From Burkholderiales bacterium (GTDB taxonomy: Bacteria > Pseudomonadota > Gammaproteobacteria > Burkholderiales > Burkholderiaceae_C), in NCBI GenBank assembly GCA_028869035.1, contig JAGWTL010000037.1, positions 1-13,656 of the forward strand: a DNA stretch of 13,656 nt, in the 5' to 3' direction. Made by a program: the position numbers and the translations under genes. Under the pieces are notes generated by a model that searched no databases, had not been told where the DNA came from, and saw only the letters and a program-made list of their open reading frames with translations. The stretch's first letter is position 1; the number at the start of each line of letters is the position of its first letter. Below, in pieces: positions 7,073 through 13,415 of the stretch.

Positions 7073-7966
7073 TCAGCCCGCCTGCTTGGCGGCAGCCACC
7101 TGGGCGGCCACTTCGGCGGCGAAGTCGTCGACCTTCTTCTCGATGCCCTCGCCCACCACGTACAGGGTGAAGCCCTTGACGTTGGTGCCGGCGGCCTTGA
7201 GCATCTGCTCGACGGTCTGCTTGTCGTTCTTCACGAAGGGCTGGTTGAACAGCGAGACTTCCTTCAGGTACTTCTGCACCGAGCCTTCGATCATCTTGGT
7301 GGCGATGTCGGCCGGCTTGCCGGACTCGGCGGCCTTGGCGGTGGCGACCGAACGCTCGCGCTCGATCAGCTCGGCCGGCACGTCGGCGCTGGTCAGCGAC
7401 ACCGGCTTCATGGCGGCCACGTGCATGGCGACATCCTTGGCGGCGGCTTCTTCGCCGTCGAACTCAACGACCACGCCGATGCGCGTGCCGTGCAGGTAGG
7501 CAGCCAGCTTGGCGCCCGAGGAGAAATGCTTGAAACGGCGGAAGCTCATGTTCTCGCCGATCTTGCCGATCAGGCCCTTGCGCACATCTTCCAGGGTGGG
7601 GCCGAAGCCGTCCTGGCTGTAGGGCAGCGCGCCCAGGGCGGCCACGTCGGCCGGCTTGTGCTGGGCGATCAGCTCGGCAGCGGCCTTGGCGAGGGCCAGG
7701 AAGCTGTCGTTCTTGGTCACGAAGTCGGTCTCGCAGTTCACTTCGATCAGGGCGCCGGTCGTGCCGCTGATCGAGCTGGCAACCACACCTTCGGCGGTCA
7801 CGCGCGAGGCGGCCTTGCCGGCCTTGGTGCCCAGTTTGACGCGCAGCAGCTCTTCGGCCTTGGCCATGTCGCCCTCGGCTTCGGTCAGGGCCTTCTTGCA
7901 TTCCATCATCGGCGCATCGGTCTTGCCACGCAGTTCGGCAACCATGCTTGCGGTAATTGCAGCCAT
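7073..7966 (-). CDS. tsf: Tsf, elongation factor Ts
   Basis: Guanine nucleotide exchange factor for EF-Tu during translation elongation. The 297-residue product starts with the UBA-like N-terminal domain (ITASMVAELRGKTDAPMMECKKAL, about 4-27). The EF-Tu contact motif CETDFVTKND (78-87) follows, then the two core subdomains, ending in an alanine-rich tail. It is about 14 residues longer than the E. coli protein. The ATG at 7966 has GGAG 7 nt upstream. It lies 83 nt after rpsB, and an intrinsic terminator stands between them, so its expression relative to rpsB probably depends on partial readthrough or an unseen promoter. Confidence 0.97.
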   Translation of the reverse strand: MAAITASMVAELRGKTDAPMMECKKALTEAEGDMAKAEELLRVKLGTKAGKAASRVTAEGVVASSISGTTGALIEVNCETDFVTKNDSFLALAKAAAELIAQHKPADVAALGALPYSQDGFGPTLEDVRKGLIGKIGENMSFRRFKHFSSGAKLAAYLHGTRIGVVVEFDGEEAAAKDVAMHVAAMKPVSLTSADVPAELIERERSVATAKAAESGKPADIATKMIEGSVQKYLKEVSLFNQPFVKNDKQTVEQMLKAAGTNVKGFTLYVVGEGIEKKVDDFAAEVAAQVAAAKQAG

Positions 7967-8005
7967 CTTCTTACTCCGTCTTCAATTCAAATTCAGATTG
8001 GGGCT

Positions 8006-8031
8006 AAAAAAAAGGGGCGCAGCGCCCCTTT
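8006..8031 (-). terminator. Intrinsic terminator (attenuator) between rpsB and tsf
   Basis: In the rpsB direction the DNA reads AAA, then GGGGCG-CTG-CGCCCC (8014-8028), then eight T residues (8006-8013). This is a textbook Rho-independent terminator: a GC-only 6-bp stem that can extend by A-U pairs, followed at once by a U-run. It begins 19 nt after the rpsB stop (8050). Since tsf, pyrH and probably the rest of the cluster lie beyond it, it likely gives partial rather than full termination. Confidence 0.85.
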
Positions 8032-8049
8032 CTTCGGGTCGGGACCGGA

Positions 8050-8802
8050 TCAGGCGGAAGCTTCGTTCACTTCCACGAACTCGTCGCCGCTCTCGGAAGC
8101 CACCGCCTTGACCACGTCATCCACGGCGTTGGCACGGCCTTCCAGGATGGCGTCGGCGATGCCGCGGGCGTACAGGGTCACGGCCTTGGACGAGTCGTCG
8201 TTGCCCGGGATCACGTAGTCGATGCCTTCGGGCGAGTGGTTGGAGTCGACCACGCCGATCAGCGGGATGCCCAGCTTCTTGGCTTCGGCAATGGCGATCT
8301 TGTGGTAACCGACGTCGATCACGAAGATCGCGTCCGGCAGGGTGTTCATGTCCTGGATGCCGCCGATGTCCTTCTCGAGCTTCTCGAGTTCGCGGGCGAA
8401 CATCAGCTGCTCTTTCTTGCTCATGGCGTCCAGGCCGGTTTCCTGCTGGGCCTTCATGTCCTTCAGACGCTTGATCGAGGTCTTGACGGTCTTGAAGTTG
8501 GTCAGCATGCCGCCCAGCCAGCGCTGGTCGACGTAGGGCACGCCGGCGCGTTGGGCTTCAGCGGCCACGGTCTCGCGGGCGGTGCGCTTGGTGCCGACCA
8601 TCAGGATGGTGCCGCGCTTGGCCGCCAGCTGCCTGGCGAACTTGGCAGCGTCCTGGAACATCGGCAGCGATTTTTCCAGGTTGATGATGTGGATCTTGTT
8701 GCGATGGCCGAAGATGAAGGGGGCCATCTTGGGGTTCCAGAAGCGGGTCTGGTGGCCGAAATGGACACCGGCTTCCAGCATTTGACGCATGGTCACGGAC
8801 AT
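8050..8802 (-). CDS. rpsB: RpsB, 30S ribosomal protein S2
   Basis: Small-subunit ribosomal protein on the back of the 30S, close to S1. The 250-residue product shows the family from the first residues (MSVTMRQMLEAGVHFGHQTRFWNPKM), with FIFGHRNKIHIINLEKSL, VPYVDQRWLGGMLTNFKTVK, PDAIFVIDVGYHKIAIAEAKKLGIPLIGVVDSN and DYVIPGNDD following in order. The C-terminus is acidic. The reading frame stays open far upstream, but only the ATG at 8802 fits: the homology begins exactly there and GGAG sits 8 nt upstream. It heads the translation/envelope cluster and has its own promoter and a structured leader. Confidence 0.97.
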   Translation of the reverse strand: MSVTMRQMLEAGVHFGHQTRFWNPKMAPFIFGHRNKIHIINLEKSLPMFQDAAKFARQLAAKRGTILMVGTKRTARETVAAEAQRAGVPYVDQRWLGGMLTNFKTVKTSIKRLKDMKAQQETGLDAMSKKEQLMFARELEKLEKDIGGIQDMNTLPDAIFVIDVGYHKIAIAEAKKLGIPLIGVVDSNHSPEGIDYVIPGNDDSSKAVTLYARGIADAILEGRANAVDDVVKAVASESGDEFVEVNEASA

Positions 8803-8832
8803 GTGAATAACTCCGAAGGTTGGGTCTAAAAT

Positions 8833-8944
8833 CCGGTCCTCTTTGCAATCGGCGTCTGGCGCCGGCTGCAACACCTGGATGGACCGGTTTGCGATTTGCT
8901 TTGCGGCTGCCGGTGCGGGATGCACCGGGACCTGCCAGCAAAGC
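8833..8944 (-). promoter_or_regulatory. Structured rpsB mRNA leader, two folded domains
   Basis: Given in plus-strand positions. The first domain pairs GCTTTGC/GCAAAGC (8898-8904 with 8938-8944), GGC/GCC (8905-8907 with 8934-8936) and CCGGTGC/GCACCGG (8910-8916 with 8922-8928), closed by a 5-nt loop. The second pairs CCGGTCC/GGACCGG (8833-8839 with 8881-8887), TTGCA/TGCAA (8843-8847 with 8867-8871) and CGGCG/CGCCG (8850-8854 with 8860-8864). The predicted transcript start is at the foot of the first hairpin. In E. coli the rpsB leader is the target of S2 autoregulation; an equivalent role here is inferred from position and structure, not from recognised consensus. Confidence 0.6.
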
Positions 8945-8967
8945 CAAACGAGTATAGCATACGCACC
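8932..8967 (+). promoter_or_regulatory. Candidate divergent promoter for the amidase gene
   Basis: On the plus strand CTGCCA (8932-8937) and TAGCAT (8955-8960) are separated by 17 bp, each matching 4 of 6 consensus bases. The predicted start near 8967 lies about 8 nt before the amidase ATG. Its -10 overlaps the rpsB -10 on the other strand. The match is weak and the call is tentative. Confidence 0.3.
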
Positions 8968-8980
8968 CTGTCCGATGACA
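8944..8980 (-). promoter_or_regulatory. rpsB promoter, extended -10
   Basis: On the minus strand TGCTATACT (8959-8951) gives a -10 of TATACT (5 of 6 consensus) with the TGn extension. The -35 region, 17-18 nt upstream, is poor (TGTCAT at best), as is common for extended -10 promoters. The predicted start is about 8944-8945, leaving a leader of about 142 nt before the rpsB ATG. Confidence 0.65.
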
Positions 8981-10318
8981 CCCGCGCCCGACCTCCACAC
9001 CACCCGCCTGCGCCTGCTGGCCGGCCTGTCCAGCCCCGAGGCCGAGATCGGGCAGGCCATGGCCGTCGCCGCCTCACCGGCCTGCCAATACGCCTTCGTC
9101 CAGACCGATTTCCCGGGCGCCCAAGCCCAGGCCGCGGCGAGCGATCCGCTCCGCCAGCCCCTGGCCGGCCTGGCCGTTTCGGTCAAGGACCTGTTCGACG
9201 TGGCCGGCCAGGTCAGCCGGGCCGGCTCCCTGGTGCTGAAGGACGCAGCGCCGGCCCGCCAGGACGCCACGGCCGTGGCCCGGCTGCGCGCCGCCGGCGC
9301 CGCCCTCATAGGCCGGACCAACATGAGCGAGTTCGCCTACTCGGGTGTCGGCGTCAACCCGCACCACGGCACCCCGGCCAATGCCACGGCCACCGATGTG
9401 CCACGTGTGCCCGGCGGCTCGTCCAGCGGCGGCGCCGTCTCGGTCGCCAGCGGGGCAGCCTTTGTCGGTCTGGGCTCGGACACCGGCGGCTCCATCCGCA
9501 TCCCGGCCGCCCTGCACGGCATCGTCGGCTTCAAATCCACCCAGCGCCTGGTGCCGCTGGACGGCACGCTGCCCCTGTCCAACACCCTGGACACGGCCTG
9601 CGCCATGACGCGCTCGGTGCGCGATGCCATCACCGTGCACGAGATCCTGGCGGCGCGCCGGGTCACGCGCAGCCATGCGCCCCTCTCCCAATACCGGTTG
9701 GCGGTGGTGCCGCAGCTGATGTTCGATGGCATCGATGCCACCGTGGCGCGCGCCTTCGAGCGCACCCTGCAGGCACTGGGTGCCGCCGGCGCCCGAATCA
9801 CGGACCTGCCCTTGCCCCCATTGAGTGAACTCGCTGGCCTGCAGGCCAGTGGCGGCTTCTCCGCGGCCGAGAGCTATGCCTGGCATCGCCCCCTGCTGGC
9901 AGACCACGCCGCGCAATACGACCCGCGCGTACTCACCCGCATCCAGCGCGGCGCGACCCTCAGCGCGGCCGACTACATCGATCTGCTGCAGGCACGGCGC
10001 GACTGGATCCCGCGCATCGAGCAGGCCCTGCGGGGTTTCGACGCCGTGCTCTCCCCCACCGTGCCCATCGTGGCGCCCCCGCTGGCCGAGGTACTGCCGG
10101 GCAGCGCGCGTGACGAAGCCTTCTTCCGCATCAACGGCCTGCTGCTGCGCAACCCCAGCGTGGTCAACCTGCTCGACGGCTGCGCCATCACCCTGCCCTG
10201 TCACGCGCCGGACGAGCTGCCGGCAGGCCTCATGGTCTGGCAAGGCGCAATGCGCGATGATGTGGTCCTGAACATCGCGCAGCAGATCGAAAACCTGCTG
10301 CGTCCGCAACAACAATAA
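8975..10318 (+). CDS. Amidase-signature family hydrolase
   Basis: Serine amidohydrolase of the amidase signature family (GatA, malonamidase, indoleacetamide hydrolase, AtzE type). It probably hydrolyses a small amide to carboxylate and ammonia; the substrate cannot be read from sequence. The 447-residue product carries the Ser-cisSer-Lys triad in order: K71 in SVKDLFDVAG, S149 in PGGSSSGGAVSVASG, and nucleophile S173 in GSDTGGSIRIPAALHGIVGFK. It stands alone without gatB or gatC beside it, so a role in tRNA amidation is unlikely. The ATG at 8975 is chosen because the frame upstream lies inside the rpsB leader and reads as low-complexity sequence. There is no clear ribosome binding site. It diverges from rpsB and lies 50 nt before a D-amino acid dehydrogenase gene. 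Confidence 0.88.
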   Translation: MTPAPDLHTTRLRLLAGLSSPEAEIGQAMAVAASPACQYAFVQTDFPGAQAQAAASDPLRQPLAGLAVSVKDLFDVAGQVSRAGSLVLKDAAPARQDATAVARLRAAGAALIGRTNMSEFAYSGVGVNPHHGTPANATATDVPRVPGGSSSGGAVSVASGAAFVGLGSDTGGSIRIPAALHGIVGFKSTQRLVPLDGTLPLSNTLDTACAMTRSVRDAITVHEILAARRVTRSHAPLSQYRLAVVPQLMFDGIDATVARAFERTLQALGAAGARITDLPLPPLSELAGLQASGGFSAAESYAWHRPLLADHAAQYDPRVLTRIQRGATLSAADYIDLLQARRDWIPRIEQALRGFDAVLSPTVPIVAPPLAEVLPGSARDEAFFRINGLLLRNPSVVNLLDGCAITLPCHAPDELPAGLMVWQGAMRDDVVLNIAQQIENLLRPQQQ

Positions 10319-10330
10319 TCCACACCTTCG

Positions 10331-10353
10331 GCCCGCCGCACTGCGCGGCGGGC
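10331..10353 (+). other. GC-rich hairpin between amidase and dadA genes
   Basis: GCCCGCCGC (10331-10339) and GCGGCGGGC (10345-10353) form a perfect 9-bp stem around the loop ACTGC, in the 50-nt spacer. No T-run follows, so strong intrinsic termination is not expected. It could slow polymerase, stabilise the upstream 3' end, or reduce expression of the gene 15 nt further on. Confidence 0.55.
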
Positions 10354-10368
10354 AGCATCCACCGATAC

Positions 10369-11622
10369 ATGAAAATTGCAGTCATCGGCGCCGGCATCAT
10401 CGGCGTCACCACGGCCTGGGAACTGGCCCGCGACGGCCACGACGTCACCGTCTTCGAGCGCCGCATCGCCGCAGCCGAGGAAGGCAGCTTTGCCAACACC
10501 GGCATCCTCGCGCCCGGCTACACAACCCCCTGGGCCACCCCGGGCATGCCCTTCAACATCCTGCGCCACCTCCTGTCACGGCATGCCCCGGTGCGCTTTT
10601 CACTGCCGCTCACCAGCAGCGACCTGGCCTGGATGTGGAAAAGCTGGCGCGCCTGCGCAGGCGACACCTATCTGCGCAACCGCCGGAATCTCCAGCATCT
10701 GGCCCGCTACAGCCGCGCGCGCCTGCAAACGCTCGGCACGGGCCTGGAACTCGAATTCGATCGCAGCCAGGGCCTGCTGGTGCTGCTGCGCTCCGAGCGC
10801 GACCACACCCAGCTGCGACCCGGCCTGCAACTGCTCAAGGACCAGGGCATCGCCCATCGTGAACTCAGCGCAGAGGAGGCCCGCGCCATCGAACCGGCGC
10901 TCAACCCCGACACCGCCTTCCACGGCGCCCTGCACCTGCCCGACGACGAGGTCGGCAACTGCCGGCAATTCGTGCTGCTGCTCAAGAACGCCGCCCTGGC
11001 CCAGGGCGTGCAGTTCGATTTCAGCACCACGGTCGAACACCTGAGCCCCGGCCAGGGCATGAACGTGCAGGTGGCTGGCGAGGCGCAGCCGCGCCGCTTC
11101 GATGCCGCCGTGCTCTGCGCCGGTGTCGACTCGGCCCGCCTGCTGCGCCCGCTGGGCCTCAAGCTCCCGCTGGCCGCCGTCTATGGCTACTCGGTCAGCG
11201 CCACCGTGCGCGAACCGCTGAACGCACCGCGCAGCGCCGTGATGGACGAGCGCTACAAGGTGGCGATCGCCCGCCTGGGCAACCGGGTCCGGGTCGGTGG
11301 CGGCGCCGAACTGGGCGGTCGCTTCGAACGTCATCGCAAGGACGCCCTGCAGACTTTGTACAAGGTGCTGCAGGACTGGTTCCCCGGTGCGGCCTTGATG
11401 TCCAGCGGGGTGCAGACCTGGAAAGGCGCGCGCCCCATGCTGCCCGATGGCCCACCCCTGCTGGGCGCCAGCGGCATCCCGGGTCTGTGGCTGAACTGCG
11501 GCCACGGCTCCAGCGGCTGGACCCTGGGTTGCGGCTCGGCCCGCGCCCTGGCCGACCTGGTCGCGGGTCGGAAACCCGAGATCGCCCTCGAGAGCTTCGG
11601 CATCGAACGGCTGCGAGGCTGA
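10369..11622 (+). CDS. dadA: D-amino acid dehydrogenase (DadA-type FAD enzyme)
   Basis: FAD-dependent oxidoreductase that oxidatively deaminates D-amino acids to 2-oxo acids, passing electrons to the respiratory chain at the inner membrane. The 417-residue product has the dinucleotide motif GAGIIG (7-12) with E30 at the end of the second strand. It shows several stretches typical of DadA: SFANTGILAPGYTTPWATPGMP (40-61), the HLPDDEVGNC region, DERYKVAIARLGNRVRVGG, TWKGARPMLPDG (350-361) and LNCGHGSSGWTLGCGSA (375-391). It is slightly shorter than E. coli DadA (432). No alanine racemase gene lies beside it in the window, unlike classical dad operons, so the exact D-amino acid is uncertain. It follows the amidase in the same direction, and its product could act on an amine released there (inference). 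Confidence 0.85.
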   Translation: MKIAVIGAGIIGVTTAWELARDGHDVTVFERRIAAAEEGSFANTGILAPGYTTPWATPGMPFNILRHLLSRHAPVRFSLPLTSSDLAWMWKSWRACAGDTYLRNRRNLQHLARYSRARLQTLGTGLELEFDRSQGLLVLLRSERDHTQLRPGLQLLKDQGIAHRELSAEEARAIEPALNPDTAFHGALHLPDDEVGNCRQFVLLLKNAALAQGVQFDFSTTVEHLSPGQGMNVQVAGEAQPRRFDAAVLCAGVDSARLLRPLGLKLPLAAVYGYSVSATVREPLNAPRSAVMDERYKVAIARLGNRVRVGGGAELGGRFERHRKDALQTLYKVLQDWFPGAALMSSGVQTWKGARPMLPDGPPLLGASGIPGLWLNCGHGSSGWTLGCGSARALADLVAGRKPEIALESFGIERLRG

Positions 11623-11668
11623 GCAAGGATTGTGTACAGTAGACGCTCACCCGGTCCACAATGCACCC

Positions 11669-12517
11669 ATGAGTCCTGAACTGTCGCAAAAACTGGCGGC
11701 TGCCGTTGACGCCATGCCCGCTTTCCCAAAAAGCGTGCAGGCCATCCTGGACCTGACCCGGGACGTCAACTGCACGCCCAAGGACCTGGTGCAGGTGATC
11801 GACAAGGACCCGGTGGTCACGGTCAAGATCCTCAAGGTCGTGAACTCGGCCTACTACAGCCTGCCCAAGCAGATCACCTCGATCAACCACGCGGTGGTCT
11901 TCCTGGGTTTCAACACCATCAAGAACCTGGCCCTGGGCATCGCCGCCATCGGCATGCTGCCCAAGAGCAATGCGGCCGGCTTCGACGTGCAGCAGTACCT
12001 GCTGCACTCGCTGGCCACGGCCAGCATCGCGCGCGAGCTGGGTACGCTCCAGGGCGACGCCGACCCCATGGACTGCTTCATTGCCGGCCTGCTGCATGAT
12101 TTCGGCAAGGTGGTGTTCGCCCAGTTCATGCCCGAAGAGTTCCGCCTGGCCCTCGAAGCCAGCAAGGCCAACGGCAGTTCACTGCACGAGGCGCTGCGCC
12201 AGACCATCGGCGTGGACCACACGGTGGTGGGCGGCATGCTGGTCGAGAAATGGCGCTTTGCTCCCAAGCTGGTCGAGACCATCCAGAACATGCACGGCCC
12301 CGAGGTCAAGGACACCCCCATGGTGGCCTGCGTCTTCGCCGCCAACCAGATCGGCAAGAAGCTGAAGTTCGGCTTCGGCGGCAACCACTTCGTGGAACCG
12401 CTCCCGCCGGCCCTCGCCAGGCGGCTGGGGGGCGATCTCGACCACGTCATCGCCCGACTCGGCGATCTCCAGGCGCTCTTCGAGGAAGCGCAGGTCTTTT
12501 CCAGACTTGAATCATGA
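11669..12517 (+). CDS. HDOD-domain protein
   Basis: Single-domain HDOD protein of 282 residues. HDOD is a non-enzymatic relative of HD phosphohydrolases, found in signalling and motility proteins. The N-terminal part reads LPAFP-like AMPAFPKSVQAILDLTRD (15-32), then IDKDPVVTVKILKVVNSAYYSLPKQITSINHAVVFLG (44-80), the family hallmark. The HD core keeps H113, H143-D144 (GLLHDFGKVVF), H184 and H209, but the usual last metal aspartate appears as N226 (FAANQIG), arguing against phosphodiesterase activity. No receiver, GGDEF or kinase domain is attached. The ATG at 11669 is preferred; a TTG at 11630 would add 13 unlike residues. It starts 46 nt after dadA and ends in an ATGA overlap with the next gene, so the two are probably made together. 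Confidence 0.9.
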   Translation: MSPELSQKLAAAVDAMPAFPKSVQAILDLTRDVNCTPKDLVQVIDKDPVVTVKILKVVNSAYYSLPKQITSINHAVVFLGFNTIKNLALGIAAIGMLPKSNAAGFDVQQYLLHSLATASIARELGTLQGDADPMDCFIAGLLHDFGKVVFAQFMPEEFRLALEASKANGSSLHEALRQTIGVDHTVVGGMLVEKWRFAPKLVETIQNMHGPEVKDTPMVACVFAANQIGKKLKFGFGGNHFVEPLPPALARRLGGDLDHVIARLGDLQALFEEAQVFSRLES

Positions 12518-13401
12518 AGGTCAGGTTCTGGGGTGTGCGCGGTTCGATCGCCTCACCGGGGCCGCACACGGTGCGCTACGGCGGCAACACCACCTGCATC
12601 GAGGTGCGCACCGACACCAACGAGCTCATCATCCTGGACGCGGGCACCGGCATCTTCCCGCTCTCGCAGACCCTGCTGGCCGAGCTGCCGGTGCAGGCCA
12701 ACGTCTTCATCAGCCACTCGCACTGGGACCACATCCAGGGCCTGCCCTTTTTCATCCCCAACTTCATCCCTGGCAATGTGCTGCGCCTGCATGGCGCCTT
12801 CGATCCGGTCTCGGGCCAGGGTGTGGAACAGGTCATGTCGGTGCAGCTGCAGTACAGCTATTTCCCGGTGCGGGAAGCCGAGATGAAGGGCACGATCGAG
12901 TACGTGACGCTGATACCCGAGCAGAGCATCCAGGTCGGCAGCGCCACCGTCACACCCTACCTGCTCAACCACCCGGTGATCAACTTCGGCTACCGCATCG
13001 AGGCCGGCGGCAAGTCGGTCTTCTTCACCGGCGACCATGAGCCGCCCTACAACATCTACGCCCCCGACGATGCCGAGTACGCGGAGTACCAGTCCTTCGT
13101 CGACGACAAGCAGGCCAGCATCCTCAGGGGCATGCAGGGCGTGGACGTGCTGATCGCCGACACCTCTTACACGGCGCAGGAGTATCCGGCCAAGGTCGGC
13201 TGGGGCCACGGCACCTTTGCCTCCAGCATCCAGTACGCGGTGCAGGCCGGTGCCAAGGTGCTCTATTGCACCCACCACGAACCCACGCGCAGCGACGACG
13301 CCCTGGAAGCGGCCTTCGCGCAAGCCCGGGCCGACAACCCCGTGGCCGCCGGCGGACCGGAGATCCGGCTGGCCCGCGAGGGCCACAGCTACGAGTTCTG
13401 A
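12514..13401 (+). CDS. MBL-fold metallo-hydrolase, RNase Z/PhnP-like layout
   Basis: Metallo-beta-lactamase-fold hydrolase of 295 residues with likely two metal ions; substrate unknown. The N-terminus MKVRFWGVRGSIASPG is typical of a widespread uncharacterised branch. The metal motif is HSHWDH (68-73). LNHPVINFGYRI (H153) and FFTGDHEPP (D174) follow as in RNase Z and PhnP, and the last ligand is probably in YCTHHEPTRSD (H254 or H255). Extra conserved-looking residues are D42 (LDAGTG), D216 (LIADTSY) and H232 (GWGHGTF). It lacks the long exosite arm of RNase Z, so a phosphodiesterase-like activity on a small ester is more likely than tRNA processing (inference). The start ATG overlaps the HDOD stop (ATGA), with no ribosome binding site of its own, suggesting coupled translation. 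Confidence 0.9.
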   Translation: MKVRFWGVRGSIASPGPHTVRYGGNTTCIEVRTDTNELIILDAGTGIFPLSQTLLAELPVQANVFISHSHWDHIQGLPFFIPNFIPGNVLRLHGAFDPVSGQGVEQVMSVQLQYSYFPVREAEMKGTIEYVTLIPEQSIQVGSATVTPYLLNHPVINFGYRIEAGGKSVFFTGDHEPPYNIYAPDDAEYAEYQSFVDDKQASILRGMQGVDVLIADTSYTAQEYPAKVGWGHGTFASSIQYAVQAGAKVLYCTHHEPTRSDDALEAAFAQARADNPVAAGGPEIRLAREGHSYEF

Positions 13402-13415
13402 CGGCCGCCGCCCGC

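Noticed and set aside
8843..8974. Earlier start for the amidase at 8843
   Set aside because: It would translate the antisense of the structured rpsB leader, with Cys- and Gly-rich sequence unlike amidases, and lies upstream of the candidate promoter.
8803..9324. N-terminal extension of RpsB by about 174 residues
   Set aside because: The frame happens to stay open through the leader and into the divergent gene; S2 homology, the ribosome binding site and the promoter all place the start at 8802.
9074..10315. Minus-strand open frame of about 413 codons opposite the amidase
   Set aside because: Antisense shadow; no recognisable domain, while the plus strand has an intact amidase catalytic triad.
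8975..10318. GatA subunit of the Glu/Asp-tRNA amidotransferase
   Set aside because: No gatB or gatC adjacent, shorter than typical GatA, and the core after the triad resembles stand-alone amidases better.
10600..11505. Minus-strand open frame opposite dadA
   Set aside because: Low-complexity Ala/Gln/Gly product without motifs; the FAD-binding protein on the plus strand explains the region.
11630..11668. TTG start for the HDOD protein, 13 residues longer
   Set aside because: The extra residues (CTVDAHPVHNAP) do not resemble the family and no ribosome binding site precedes the TTG.
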